A program made the translations under genes and the position numbers. The notes beneath the pieces were generated by a model. It saw only the letters and a program-made list of their open reading frames with translations. It was not told the origin of the DNA and searched no databases. Positions 49,886 to 57,335 of a stretch of DNA of 64,000 nt are shown here, piece by piece. Origin of the DNA: Streptomyces cucumeris (GTDB lineage Bacteria; Actinomycetota; Actinomycetes; Streptomycetales; Streptomycetaceae); NCBI RefSeq assembly GCF_024295805.1, contig NZ_JANCLX010000038.1, positions 1-64,000 of the forward strand. Reading direction: 5' to 3'. Position 1 is the stretch's first letter. Every line of letters begins with the position of its first letter.

Positions 49886-50994
49886 CCGCCGCCCCCTCCA
49901 CCGGCCCGATCGCCGTGCGCCTGTCGTTCGTGGACCGCTTCCTCGCGGTGTGGATCCTGCTGGCCATGGCCAGCGGTCTCGGCCTGGGGCGACTCGTTCC
50001 CGGCCTCGGCGACGCCTTGGCGAAGGTGACCGTCACCGGTGTCTCACTGCCGATCGCACTCGGCCTGCTGGTGATGATGTACCCGGTCCTGGCCAAGGTC
50101 CGTTATGACCGCCTCGACACGGTCACCCGGGACCGCCGACTGCTGATCCCCTCACTCGTACTGAACTGGATCCTCGGCCCCGCGATCATGTTCGCGCTGG
50201 CCTGGCTCCTCCTGCCGGACCTTCCCGAGTACCGCACCGGCCTGATCATCGTGGGCCTCGCCCGCTGCATCGCCATGGTCATCATCTGGAACGACCTGGC
50301 CTGTGGGGACCGGGAAGCCGCCGCGGTTCTCGTCGCCCTCAACTCCGTCTTCCAGGTGATCGCCTTCTCCGCGCTCGGCTGGTTCTATCTCACCGTGCTG
50401 CCCGGCCGGCTCGGCCTGGAACAGACCGCTCTCGACGTCAGCGTGTGGGAGATCGCCCGCAGCGTGCTCATCTTCCTCGGCATCCCTCTTGTGGCCGGGT
50501 TCCTCACCCGCCGCCTGGGCGAGAAGGCAAAGGGACGGAACTGGTACGAGACGAAGCTGATTCCGCGGATCGGCCCGTTCGCCCTGTACGGGCTGCTGTT
50601 CACCATCGTCGTGCTGTTCGCCCTCCAAGGTGAGGCGATCACCTCGCGACCGATGGACGTAGCCAGGATCGCAATGCCCCTGCTGGTGTACTTCGCCGTC
50701 ATGTGGGCCGGGTCCATGGCGCTGGGCAGGGCCGTGGGCCTGGACCATCCACGCGCGACCACGCTGGCGTTCACAGCGGCGGGCAACAACTTCGAGCTTG
50801 CCATCGCCGTCGCCATTGCCACCTTCGGTGCCTCCTCCGGACAGGCCCTGGCCGGAGTCGTCGGCCCGCTCATCGAGGTCCCCGTCCTGATCGGCCTCGT
50901 CCATGTGGCCCTGGCCGCGCGCCGATACTTCCCCCAACCGCCCCCCGTGGCCGTCGAGCCCGCACCCGCCCAGGAAGGGCCCGCCCGTGTCTGA
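49882..50994 (+). CDS. acr3: Acr3-type arsenite efflux permease
   Basis: A 370-residue, ten-helix transporter of the BASS/ACR3 family. It has LSFVDRFLAVWILLAMASGL at the start, LVLNWILGPAIMFALAWLLL, the essential cysteine in IIVGLARCIAMVIIWNDLAC, and the late FTAAGNNFELAIAVAIATFG motif shared by the family. It exports As(III) using the proton gradient. GTG start overlaps arsR by 4 bases, and the stop overlaps arsC by 8 bases. Confidence 0.94.
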   Translation: MTAAPSTGPIAVRLSFVDRFLAVWILLAMASGLGLGRLVPGLGDALAKVTVTGVSLPIALGLLVMMYPVLAKVRYDRLDTVTRDRRLLIPSLVLNWILGPAIMFALAWLLLPDLPEYRTGLIIVGLARCIAMVIIWNDLACGDREAAAVLVALNSVFQVIAFSALGWFYLTVLPGRLGLEQTALDVSVWEIARSVLIFLGIPLVAGFLTRRLGEKAKGRNWYETKLIPRIGPFALYGLLFTIVVLFALQGEAITSRPMDVARIAMPLLVYFAVMWAGSMALGRAVGLDHPRATTLAFTAAGNNFELAIAVAIATFGASSGQALAGVVGPLIEVPVLIGLVHVALAARRYFPQPPPVAVEPAPAQEGPARV

Positions 50995-51406
50995 CCCCAC
51001 GACTCCGTCCGTGCTCTTCGTCTGCGTCCACAACGCGGGCCGTTCCCAGATGGCAGCCGCATTCCTCACCCATCTCGCGGGCGACCGCGTGGAAGTCCGC
51101 TCAGCGGGTTCGGCACCCGCCGAGCACATCAACCCTGCCGTCGTGGAAGCGATGGCGGAGGTCGGGATCGACATCGCAGCAGAGACCCCGAAGGTGCTGA
51201 CCGCCGAAGCCGTGCGAGCCTCGGATGTCGTCATCACCATGGGCTGCGGCGACGCCTGCCCGTATTTCCCCGGCAAGACCTACCTGGACTGGAAACTTGA
51301 GGACCCGGCCGGTCAGGGCGTCGTGGCCGTCCGCCCGATCCGCGACGAGATCCGACACCGCATCGAGAACCTGATCAGCGAACTCATCCTGGAAGACCAC
51401 GGGTGA
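50987..51406 (+). CDS. arsC: Arsenate reductase, LMW-phosphatase type
   Basis: A 139-residue enzyme with the phosphatase loop VLFVCVHNAGRSQMAAAFLT (Cys-x5-Arg) and the redox cysteine region VVITMGCGDACPYFPGKTYL. DWKLEDPAG is the C-terminal helix motif. It reduces As(V) to As(III) for export by Acr3; in actinobacteria the electron donor may be thioredoxin or mycothiol/mycoredoxin, not decidable here. GTG 50987 overlaps acr3 by 8 bases. Confidence 0.93.
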   Translation: MSDPTTPSVLFVCVHNAGRSQMAAAFLTHLAGDRVEVRSAGSAPAEHINPAVVEAMAEVGIDIAAETPKVLTAEAVRASDVVITMGCGDACPYFPGKTYLDWKLEDPAGQGVVAVRPIRDEIRHRIENLISELILEDHG

Positions 51407-51437
51407 CCCGCCCGGCATGCGATCCCCTGGCGCCACC

Positions 51438-52073
51438 TCAGCGACCACGACCCCTCCCGCTGAGTTCACCGCCGCCCCCGGCCTGATCGGATCGATGAGC
51501 GTCGGTGCGTACATGCGCACGCACCCCTTGCAGACCGAACAGGATGAGCAGCTCAACCACGCCACCGTCGGCGCTGCCCAGCCAGTGGGGCAGGGACGTG
51601 TCGAACTCGGCGGCCTCACCGGACGGCAGTGTCAGGTCACGCTCGCCGATCACAAGTCGCAGCCGTCCGCTGAGCACGTAGAGCCATTCGAAGCCTTCGT
51701 GGGTCTGCGGCGTCGGTTCGAGTGGCTCCGGCCGGGCGGGGATGATCATCTTGAACGCGTGCACACCGCCCGGTCGCCGGGACAGGGGCACGAAGGTCAT
51801 CCCGAACCGCCTGATCGGCTTGAGGTGGATCCGGGGGTCGCCGGTGTGCGGGGCACCGACGAGGTCGTCCAGCGGAACGTCGTAGATACGGGCCAGTGGC
51901 AGCAGCAGTTCCAGGCTCGGCCGGCGCTGCCCACTCTCCAGCCGGGACAGGGTGCTCTCCGATACACCGGTCGTCGACGCGAGGTCGGCGAGGGTGATGC
52001 CGCGGTCACGACGCAGCGCACGAAGCCGCGATCCCACCGCGTCGAGGACGTCGTCGTCCGTCTTGCGATCCAT
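51438..52073 (-). CDS. XRE-cupin transcriptional regulator
   Basis: A 211-residue protein. The XRE HTH (~8-62) reads RLRALRRDRGITLADLASTT, then GVSESTLSRLESGQRRPSLE. The C-terminal cupin (~110-190) has THEGFEWLYVLSGRLRLVIG and SGEAAEFDTSLPHWLGSADG. This architecture senses a small ligand and often controls adjacent metabolism genes. ATG 52073 is divergent from a methyltransferase gene 98 bases away, its likely target. A weak CGGAA-N8-TTCCG repeat (52087-52104) lies between. The last ~25 residues are a Gly/Arg tail of no clear meaning. Confidence 0.87.
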   Translation of the reverse strand: MDRKTDDDVLDAVGSRLRALRRDRGITLADLASTTGVSESTLSRLESGQRRPSLELLLPLARIYDVPLDDLVGAPHTGDPRIHLKPIRRFGMTFVPLSRRPGGVHAFKMIIPARPEPLEPTPQTHEGFEWLYVLSGRLRLVIGERDLTLPSGEAAEFDTSLPHWLGSADGGVVELLILFGLQGVRAHVRTDAHRSDQAGGGGELSGRGRGR

Positions 52074-52171
52074 CGGGCCATCTTGCCGGAACCGCAAGAT
52101 TCCGTGCCAGTTCGCGGGGTGCCTGGCAAGACTGAGCGCATCCCGACACCCTCCCGACACAAGGAGTCCTG

Positions 52172-52798
52172 ATGAGCCCCACCGATGCGGTCGCGTTCTG
52201 GGACGGCGTCTACGCGGCCCGGCCGGCAGCCGGCGACCCGCGGCCGAATTCCCGGCTCACCGAGGTGGTGACGGGCCTGCCCACCGGTGACGCGTTGGAC
52301 CTCGGATGCGGCGATGGCGGCGACGCGCTGTGGCTCGCCGGTCAGGGATGGCAGGTCACCGCCGCCGACATCTCGGCCGTGGCGGTCAAGCGGCTCGCCT
52401 CCCTCGCCTGCTCACACGGCCTGGGTAACCATGTCACCACCGTGCGGGCCGACTTGCACACCTCTTTCCCGCCCGGCGCATTCGACCTGGTCTGCGCCCA
52501 CTACCTGCACACCCCCTGTGCCCTGGACCGGGCAACCGTACTGCGCTCGGCCGCACACGCACTGCGCCCGGGCGGGCGGCTGCTGGTCGTCGACCACGGC
52601 TCGGCCGCACCGTGGTCGTGGAACCAGGACCCCGACACCCGGTACCCGAGCCCGCGGGAGGTCGCCGCCGGTATCGAGCTGGACCCGGCGGTATGGACGG
52701 TCGAGCGGGCCGACGCACCCCGCCGGATCGCCACTGGACCGGACGGAAGCACCGCCGAGGTCACCGACCATGTCCTCCTCATCCGCCGCACCGCCTGA
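52172..52798 (+). CDS. Class I SAM-dependent methyltransferase
   Basis: A 208-residue enzyme with motif I ALDLGCGDGGDALWLAGQGW, VTAADISAVAVKRLASLACS (acidic ribose-binding position), FDLVCAHYLHTPCALDRATV and LRPGGRLLVVDHGSAAPWSW. The overall pattern resembles small-molecule or thiopurine/tellurite-type methyltransferases. AAGGAG precedes ATG 52172. Divergent XRE-cupin regulator upstream, DinB gene downstream in the same direction. The substrate is unknown. Confidence 0.88.
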   Translation: MSPTDAVAFWDGVYAARPAAGDPRPNSRLTEVVTGLPTGDALDLGCGDGGDALWLAGQGWQVTAADISAVAVKRLASLACSHGLGNHVTTVRADLHTSFPPGAFDLVCAHYLHTPCALDRATVLRSAAHALRPGGRLLVVDHGSAAPWSWNQDPDTRYPSPREVAAGIELDPAVWTVERADAPRRIATGPDGSTAEVTDHVLLIRRTA

Positions 52799-52841
52799 CA
52801 CGGTGTCCGACGCCGCCCCCGACGAAGGAAGGCGACCACAG

Positions 52842-53342
52842 TTGCCCAGCACCACGCGCCGCGACCGCCGCGGCGACACCCCGCCACCCCGGACCGGAAG
52901 CAGCGAGATCGAGGTCCTGCGTGGATTCCTCGACTACCTCCGGACCTCGATCGCCGCGAAGGTCGACGGCGCACCCGAACCGCGGGTGCGCACCGCCGCG
53001 GTGCCGTCCGGCACGAACCTGCTCGGCCTGCTGAACCACCTGACGTTCGTCGAGCACTCGATGTTCCTCGGGGACGATGTCACCGACTGGCAGGCGACGT
53101 TCCAGGCCGCACCGGCGGACAGCGTGGCCGATGTCGTCGCCCGCTACCGAGACGCGGTCGAGCGCGCGAACGACGTTCTCGACGGGTGCATCGACCTCGG
53201 CGCACCGATCCCCCGACCACGGCCGGACCGCCCCGCTCCCAGCATCCGCTGGGCACTCACCCACATGATCGAGGAGACCGGCCGGCACGCGGGCCACGCG
53301 GACATCCTCCGCGAACTCATCGACGGCACGACCGGCCGCTGA
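52842..53342 (+). CDS. DinB-superfamily protein (DUF664), second copy
   Basis: About 166 residues: EIEVLRGFLDYLRTSIAAKV, VPSGTNLLGLLNHLTFVEHS (metal His), and WALTHMIEETGRHAGHADIL followed by RELIDGTTGR. The start is uncertain. TTG 52842 has a strong GAAGGAAGG site 10 bases upstream, while GTG 52803 and an ATG at 52770 inside the methyltransferase gene are alternatives. Its GTNLLGLxxH and HAGHADI blocks are nearly the same as in the DinB gene at 47.2 kb, so the two are paralogues. Probably co-transcribed with the methyltransferase. Confidence 0.82.
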   Translation: MPSTTRRDRRGDTPPPRTGSSEIEVLRGFLDYLRTSIAAKVDGAPEPRVRTAAVPSGTNLLGLLNHLTFVEHSMFLGDDVTDWQATFQAAPADSVADVVARYRDAVERANDVLDGCIDLGAPIPRPRPDRPAPSIRWALTHMIEETGRHAGHADILRELIDGTTGR

Positions 53343-53565
53343 TCCGCCGGCCAACTCCCCGCTGACACCGCACACCTGGGCCACCTCGATCTGCCGCTGC
53401 CCGGGCCACTGTTCTCTCCCCAGGTCGCGTTCGGCGGCACGGCATTCGGCGGCCCATCCCACACGTCCGCGACACCGCGGCAGCAGCACCGGTACGTGAT
53501 GCGTCACCGCCGGGCTCCTGCGCTTCCTCGACGGATGACCACACCACTCATAGGAGCCCCCTGCC

Positions 53566-54015
53566 ATGCACACATACGACGTCACGGTGACCACCAGTGC
53601 CTCACCGGAAACCGTCTGGAAGCTGCTGGTCGACGCCGCGAGCTGGCCGCTGTGGTCCAAGGTGGACAGTCTGGACATGACACGGTCGTTCGGCCTCGAC
53701 CCCGGCGGCGACGATGGCGTCGGCGCCATCCGGGCCTTCCGGACCGGACGCACCGTCACCGGTGAGCGGCTGACCGAGAAGGTCGAACAACGCCTCCTGG
53801 CCTACGAAGACGCGTTCATCCCGTCGATGCACCATTACCGCGCGCGCATCGAGCTGAGCCCGACAGCGAGCTCAGGCACGGTCATCCACTGGTACGGGGA
53901 GTACGAGACGAGTTGGCTGTGGCGCTGGGTCATGCCGCGCTACCTCCAGAAGTTCATGCAGGGCATGGCGGAAGGGCTGGTCCGTTACGCCGAGCAGCCC
54001 CATCCGCCCCGGTGA
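53566..54015 (+). CDS. SRPBCC-family protein (polyketide cyclase/START-like)
   Basis: A 149-residue protein beginning YDVTVTTSASPETVWKLLVD and AASWPLWSKVDSLDMTR, the usual opening of SRPBCC ligand-binding proteins. EQRLLAYEDAFIPSMHHYRA and the C-terminal long helix PRYLQKFMQGMAEGLVRYAE close the helix-grip fold. Most stand-alone members have unknown ligands. AGGAG precedes ATG 53566. It is a single gene. Confidence 0.85.
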   Translation: MHTYDVTVTTSASPETVWKLLVDAASWPLWSKVDSLDMTRSFGLDPGGDDGVGAIRAFRTGRTVTGERLTEKVEQRLLAYEDAFIPSMHHYRARIELSPTASSGTVIHWYGEYETSWLWRWVMPRYLQKFMQGMAEGLVRYAEQPHPPR

Positions 54016-54560
54016 GGCCAACACCGCAACGCGCGTTCCGCCAGGACCCGCCCGAGCATCAAGGCGGATCGCCCAGGAGACGCTGCCGGTCAAGCCCGAG
54101 TCGGCGCTGTCCTCGTCCGCCCGCGCCACGGAGCAGCCGACGTGATCTGGTGGCTACGCGCTCATGCCGCGCTGGCCGTGCGTTGGTTCTCGGCGCGTGC
54201 TTGATCTGCTCGCCCTGCTCGCCCACTCGAACCTTCCCATGGCGTGACTGTTCAGCGGATCTGCCGGAGGCATCCTCATGCCATTCGTGCTCCCGGTCCT
54301 GGCCGGGTCTCACGGCCGCGATCCTCAGCGGTCGGATCGCCGCCCGAAAGGGTGAGCGACCATCGGCATTCCTCACAAGTCCTCGAGGCACGATGGTCGG
54401 AGTCAGGAGCTCGTGCACGGTAGATGGTGAAACCTCGCCCTCGTCGTTGATCACGGTCGTGGTGGGGAAACACAACGTGAGCAGGTATCCGCGCCGCTGC
54501 CTCTCTTCGGCTCCGTCTCCGAATGGGCAACGCGCGCGCTCCTTGGCCTAGCCTGCTCCC
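54016..54560. other. Intergenic stretch, no supported gene
   Basis: 545 bases. Frames on both strands are short or arginine-rich shadows. A minus-strand frame around 54300-54475 (TTTVINDEGEVSPSTVHELL) has some protein-like character but no start signal or recognised family, and may be a decayed gene. The plus strand near 54130-54250 (a stretch like VLDLLALLAHSNLPMA) is equally unsupported. Nothing else seen. Confidence 0.4.
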
Positions 54561-55220
54561 ATGATCCGAGCTGTGGTGTTCGATGTCGGTGAGTGCCTGG
54601 TCGATGAGACGCGCGAGTACGGCACGTGGGCGGACTGGCTGGGGGTACCCCGGCACACCTTTGTAGCGATGTTCGGTGCCGTGATCGCTCAGGGGCGGGA
54701 CTACCGCGAGACGTTCCAGGTCTTCCGGCCCGGGTTTGATCTGTACGAGGAGCGGGAGAAGCGGGCTCAGGCCGGCCAGCCTGAGCACTTCGACGACAGT
54801 GATCTGTACGCCGATGTCCGACCGACGCTGGCAGCGCTGCGGGATGCCGGGCTGTGGGTGGGCATAGCGGGCAACCAGACCGTACGGGCAGGGGGCATTC
54901 TGCGCTCGCTCGACCTCCCGTCTGACTTCGTCGCAACGTCCGATGACTGGGGCGTGTCCAAGCCCGATCCGGCGTTCTTCTCGCATGTGGCGGACGTGGC
55001 ACCCTGCTCTGCCGAGGAGATCCTTTACGTGGGTGACCGGATGGACAACGACATCCGCCCCGCGGACAAGGTGGGCATGAAGACAGCGCTGATCCGGCGT
55101 GGGCCGTGGGCCACGATCCAGTGGGATGAACCGGACGCCGTCGCGGTGCCGACGTTCCGCGTGCACAGCCTCGCCGAGTTGCCGGGGCTGATCGCCGGGG
55201 TCAGCGTTGAAGAGCGCTGA
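54561..55220 (+). CDS. HAD-superfamily hydrolase
   Basis: A 219-residue phosphatase-like protein: AVVFDVGECLVDETREYGTW (nucleophile Asp at residue 8), WVGIAGNQTVRAGGILRSLD with the motif II region, DDWGVSKPDPAFFSHVADVA (lysine of motif III), and ILYVGDRMDNDIRPADKVGM (acidic motif IV). Motif I reads DxGE instead of the usual DxDx[TV], so the general acid/base Asp is replaced by Gly, a variant common in some actinobacterial HAD proteins. Its last 20 bases overlap the end of the convergent XRE-TPR gene. Confidence 0.87.
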   Translation: MIRAVVFDVGECLVDETREYGTWADWLGVPRHTFVAMFGAVIAQGRDYRETFQVFRPGFDLYEEREKRAQAGQPEHFDDSDLYADVRPTLAALRDAGLWVGIAGNQTVRAGGILRSLDLPSDFVATSDDWGVSKPDPAFFSHVADVAPCSAEEILYVGDRMDNDIRPADKVGMKTALIRRGPWATIQWDEPDAVAVPTFRVHSLAELPGLIAGVSVEER

Positions 55221-56484
55221 CGGTCGTTCCCCAGCCGTACATCCGGTCATCGAGATCGCGGACGTACGGCTCGTTGCGCCAGGCATGGAGCCGCTTCCGC
55301 ACGTCGCGGATCCGGTCCATGCCAGCGGCGTACCAGGTGGCGCCTAGCTGGTCGAGGGCTTCGTTGACCCATCGGCAGGCTTCTTCGGGCTTACCGGCTG
55401 CGGCTTCCACGGCCGCCAGGTCGCCGAGGATGATCGTGCGCTGTTTGCCGTCGGTGGCGGGCAGGTTGTCGAGTACTTCGAGCAGCGTGGCTCGGGCCTG
55501 GGCTGTGTGTTTGGCGATCAACTGCGTGTTGCCCTTGAAGGCGGCGAGGCGGACGGGGGTGAACCAGTCCATCCATACCGGGCACGGCTCGTCCGTATCG
55601 CCTTCGGTGAGCACGTCTTCGGCGTGGGCTATCAGGCGCAGCGCCGTGCGGGTGTCCCCGCACCGCGTCATGCACTCGGCCTCGACGGCGTCGAGCCACG
55701 CGATCATCAGCGCGGGGGCGTTCCCCCTGCGGGCGTACGCGCGGGCAGCGGACATCCGCTCCTCGGCGTCTTCCTTGTTGCCCGCCCACCCTGGGATGAA
55801 CGCGGTGTGAGCGAGGATTGCCGCTCCCAGTAGTGCGTCGTCGGCTTCCCCTGCGGCCTGGAGGCCGCGTACGAATGCGTTCCCCGCGGCCTGCGGCTGT
55901 TGGAGATCGAAGAAGTCGATTCGCCCGGCGAGTAGATACGACTCGGCGAGCGCGGCTGCGAGGATGACGCGGCAGCGGCCGGTGGTCTCACCTATGAGAG
56001 CTGTCCCGAGGTGGGTGTGTTCCACCACGCTCGCGTGGAGCAGGGAAGGTGGCACGGACCAGTACAGACGTCGGTGAGTGGCGGTGATGGTGGCAAAATC
56101 GGCGCCCACGGTCACTGGTTGAGTCGGGCTACTGGTGCTGGGAAGAGGACCGGGAGCAGGTCCGATCCCGGCTGCCCCCGGCGCCGCAACAGGGCGCCGA
56201 CCGACATCCGGCCGAGCCGGGTCCGTCCTGCCCCACGGCGCCGTGAAGCCCAACTCCTCCATGGACTGTCCCAGCAAGTGCGTCAGCACTCGCTGGACAT
56301 CAGGCTGCGGCCACGGAGGGCTCGCAGACTCCCAGCGGCGCACCTGACGCACGCTGATCTGCAATGACCGTATGCCAAGTTGTGGCGCGGCGTTACGGAT
56401 CGCCTCGGCAAACGCCTCCTGAGACGCGTATCCCGACGCCTGCCGGGCGGACTTCAGCCGCGCGTTTCCTACGGGCCTGGGCAC
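55201..56484 (-). CDS. XRE-TPR regulator
   Basis: A 427-residue protein. The N-terminal HTH (~5-65) is ARLKSARQASGYASQEAFAE with an embedded spacer. The C-terminal ~270 residues are helical TPR-like repeats (LAESYLLAGRIDFFDLQQPQ, ARAYARRGNAPALMIAWLDA, and VEAAAGKPEEACRWVNEALD). Streptomyces has many such single regulators, some peptide- or metabolite-responsive. It is divergent from the DUF6415-like gene. Three 11-base-phased direct repeats lie in the 203-base gap and are its probable operator. Confidence 0.8.
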   Translation of the reverse strand: MPRPVGNARLKSARQASGYASQEAFAEAIRNAAPQLGIRSLQISVRQVRRWESASPPWPQPDVQRVLTHLLGQSMEELGFTAPWGRTDPARPDVGRRPVAAPGAAGIGPAPGPLPSTSSPTQPVTVGADFATITATHRRLYWSVPPSLLHASVVEHTHLGTALIGETTGRCRVILAAALAESYLLAGRIDFFDLQQPQAAGNAFVRGLQAAGEADDALLGAAILAHTAFIPGWAGNKEDAEERMSAARAYARRGNAPALMIAWLDAVEAECMTRCGDTRTALRLIAHAEDVLTEGDTDEPCPVWMDWFTPVRLAAFKGNTQLIAKHTAQARATLLEVLDNLPATDGKQRTIILGDLAAVEAAAGKPEEACRWVNEALDQLGATWYAAGMDRIRDVRKRLHAWRNEPYVRDLDDRMYGWGTTVSALQR

Positions 56485-56578
56485 TGGGCTTCCTCACCAT
56501 TCGACTCGCTGACCGACACAGCCACCGTAGCCAAGGGAGGGCCGCTTTGGGGACCCCTTACTTCTCCAGCACTGCGTT

Positions 56579-56609
56579 AAGTCCTTAAGAAGTCCTTTTT
56601 GAGTCCCTT
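56579..56609. repeat. Three 11-bp-phased direct repeats, likely operator
   Basis: AAGTCCTTA (56579), AAGTCCTTT (56590) and GAGTCCCTT (56601) recur every 11 bases, one helical turn, with an inverted copy AAGGGAC at 56621-56627. They lie between the divergent XRE-TPR and DUF6415-like genes, where a regulator binding one face of the helix would act. Confidence 0.65.
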
Positions 56610-56687
56610 GAGCGGCCTTCAAAGGGACGCATTACAACTCCACCATGTCTAGGGCCAGACAGCAGGCAAGCATGCGGAGTGAAGGGC

Positions 56688-57059
56688 ATGGGCGAGGCGT
56701 TGCAGCACGCGAGTGAGCGGCAAGACGATGTGGACATCGACCGAGTCAAGGCCGCGATCGATCGCGCCTTGGTGATGCGGACGGGGCTTCCTCCGTACAG
56801 CGAACTGGTGGAGCTGCACCAGACGCTCCGGTGGCATATCCGGACGCTGTTACCGCTGGCTGAGGCTCGGGTTGAGCGGATGGACCGGGGCACGGTGGAT
56901 TGGTACGACCTGCGGTGCCGGTTGAACACCATCCCGCACAAGGTGGCCCGGGGGCTCGGCTCGGGGTTGCAGTCCGCTGATGACCACGTGCGCAGCCTGG
57001 GCTACTCCTGCAAGTTCCTCCTGGAGAACTCCGGACTCACCCCGGAGCCCGACCAGTGA
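56688..57059 (+). CDS. DUF6415-like protein
   Basis: About 123 residues, all helical and charged: QHASERQDDVDIDRVKAAID, RTGLPPYSELVELHQTLRWH then IRTLLPLAEARVERM, and VARGLGSGLQSADDHVRSLG. The LRxHIxxLxPxxEARVxRxxxGTxxWY pattern is, as I recall, the DUF6415 family, found with XRE-TPR regulators in Streptomyces. ATG 56688 follows GAAGG; GTG 56679 is an alternative. The divergent XRE-TPR gene and shared repeats suggest joint control. Function unknown. Confidence 0.72.
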   Translation: MGEALQHASERQDDVDIDRVKAAIDRALVMRTGLPPYSELVELHQTLRWHIRTLLPLAEARVERMDRGTVDWYDLRCRLNTIPHKVARGLGSGLQSADDHVRSLGYSCKFLLENSGLTPEPDQ

Positions 57060-57335
57060 GGTGAAGACCGGGCGGGAGCTGATGTCCGTGGGTCGGCTCA
57101 CGGCTCCCGCCCTCACACCCCCGGGTGTGGTGGCTGTGCGGCGGACAGCGCCCCGTTCGCCGGATCGCAGATGTCACCACCATTCCCAGATGGGCGGCGG
57201 ACACTGCACCGTCCGCCGCCAGCGGGGCCGGGCCGCGCACCACAACCGTCCCCGGAAGACCGGACTGTGTGGTGAGGTGTTCCCCTCGGACCATCGCGCC
57301 AAGACGACTGGCTACGGACGCAAGGAACACGATCG

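Noticed and set aside
54059..54475. Possible small minus-strand gene (TTTVINDEGEV...)
   Set aside because: No start signal, no family match and an arginine-rich remainder. Kept only as a note on the intergenic stretch.
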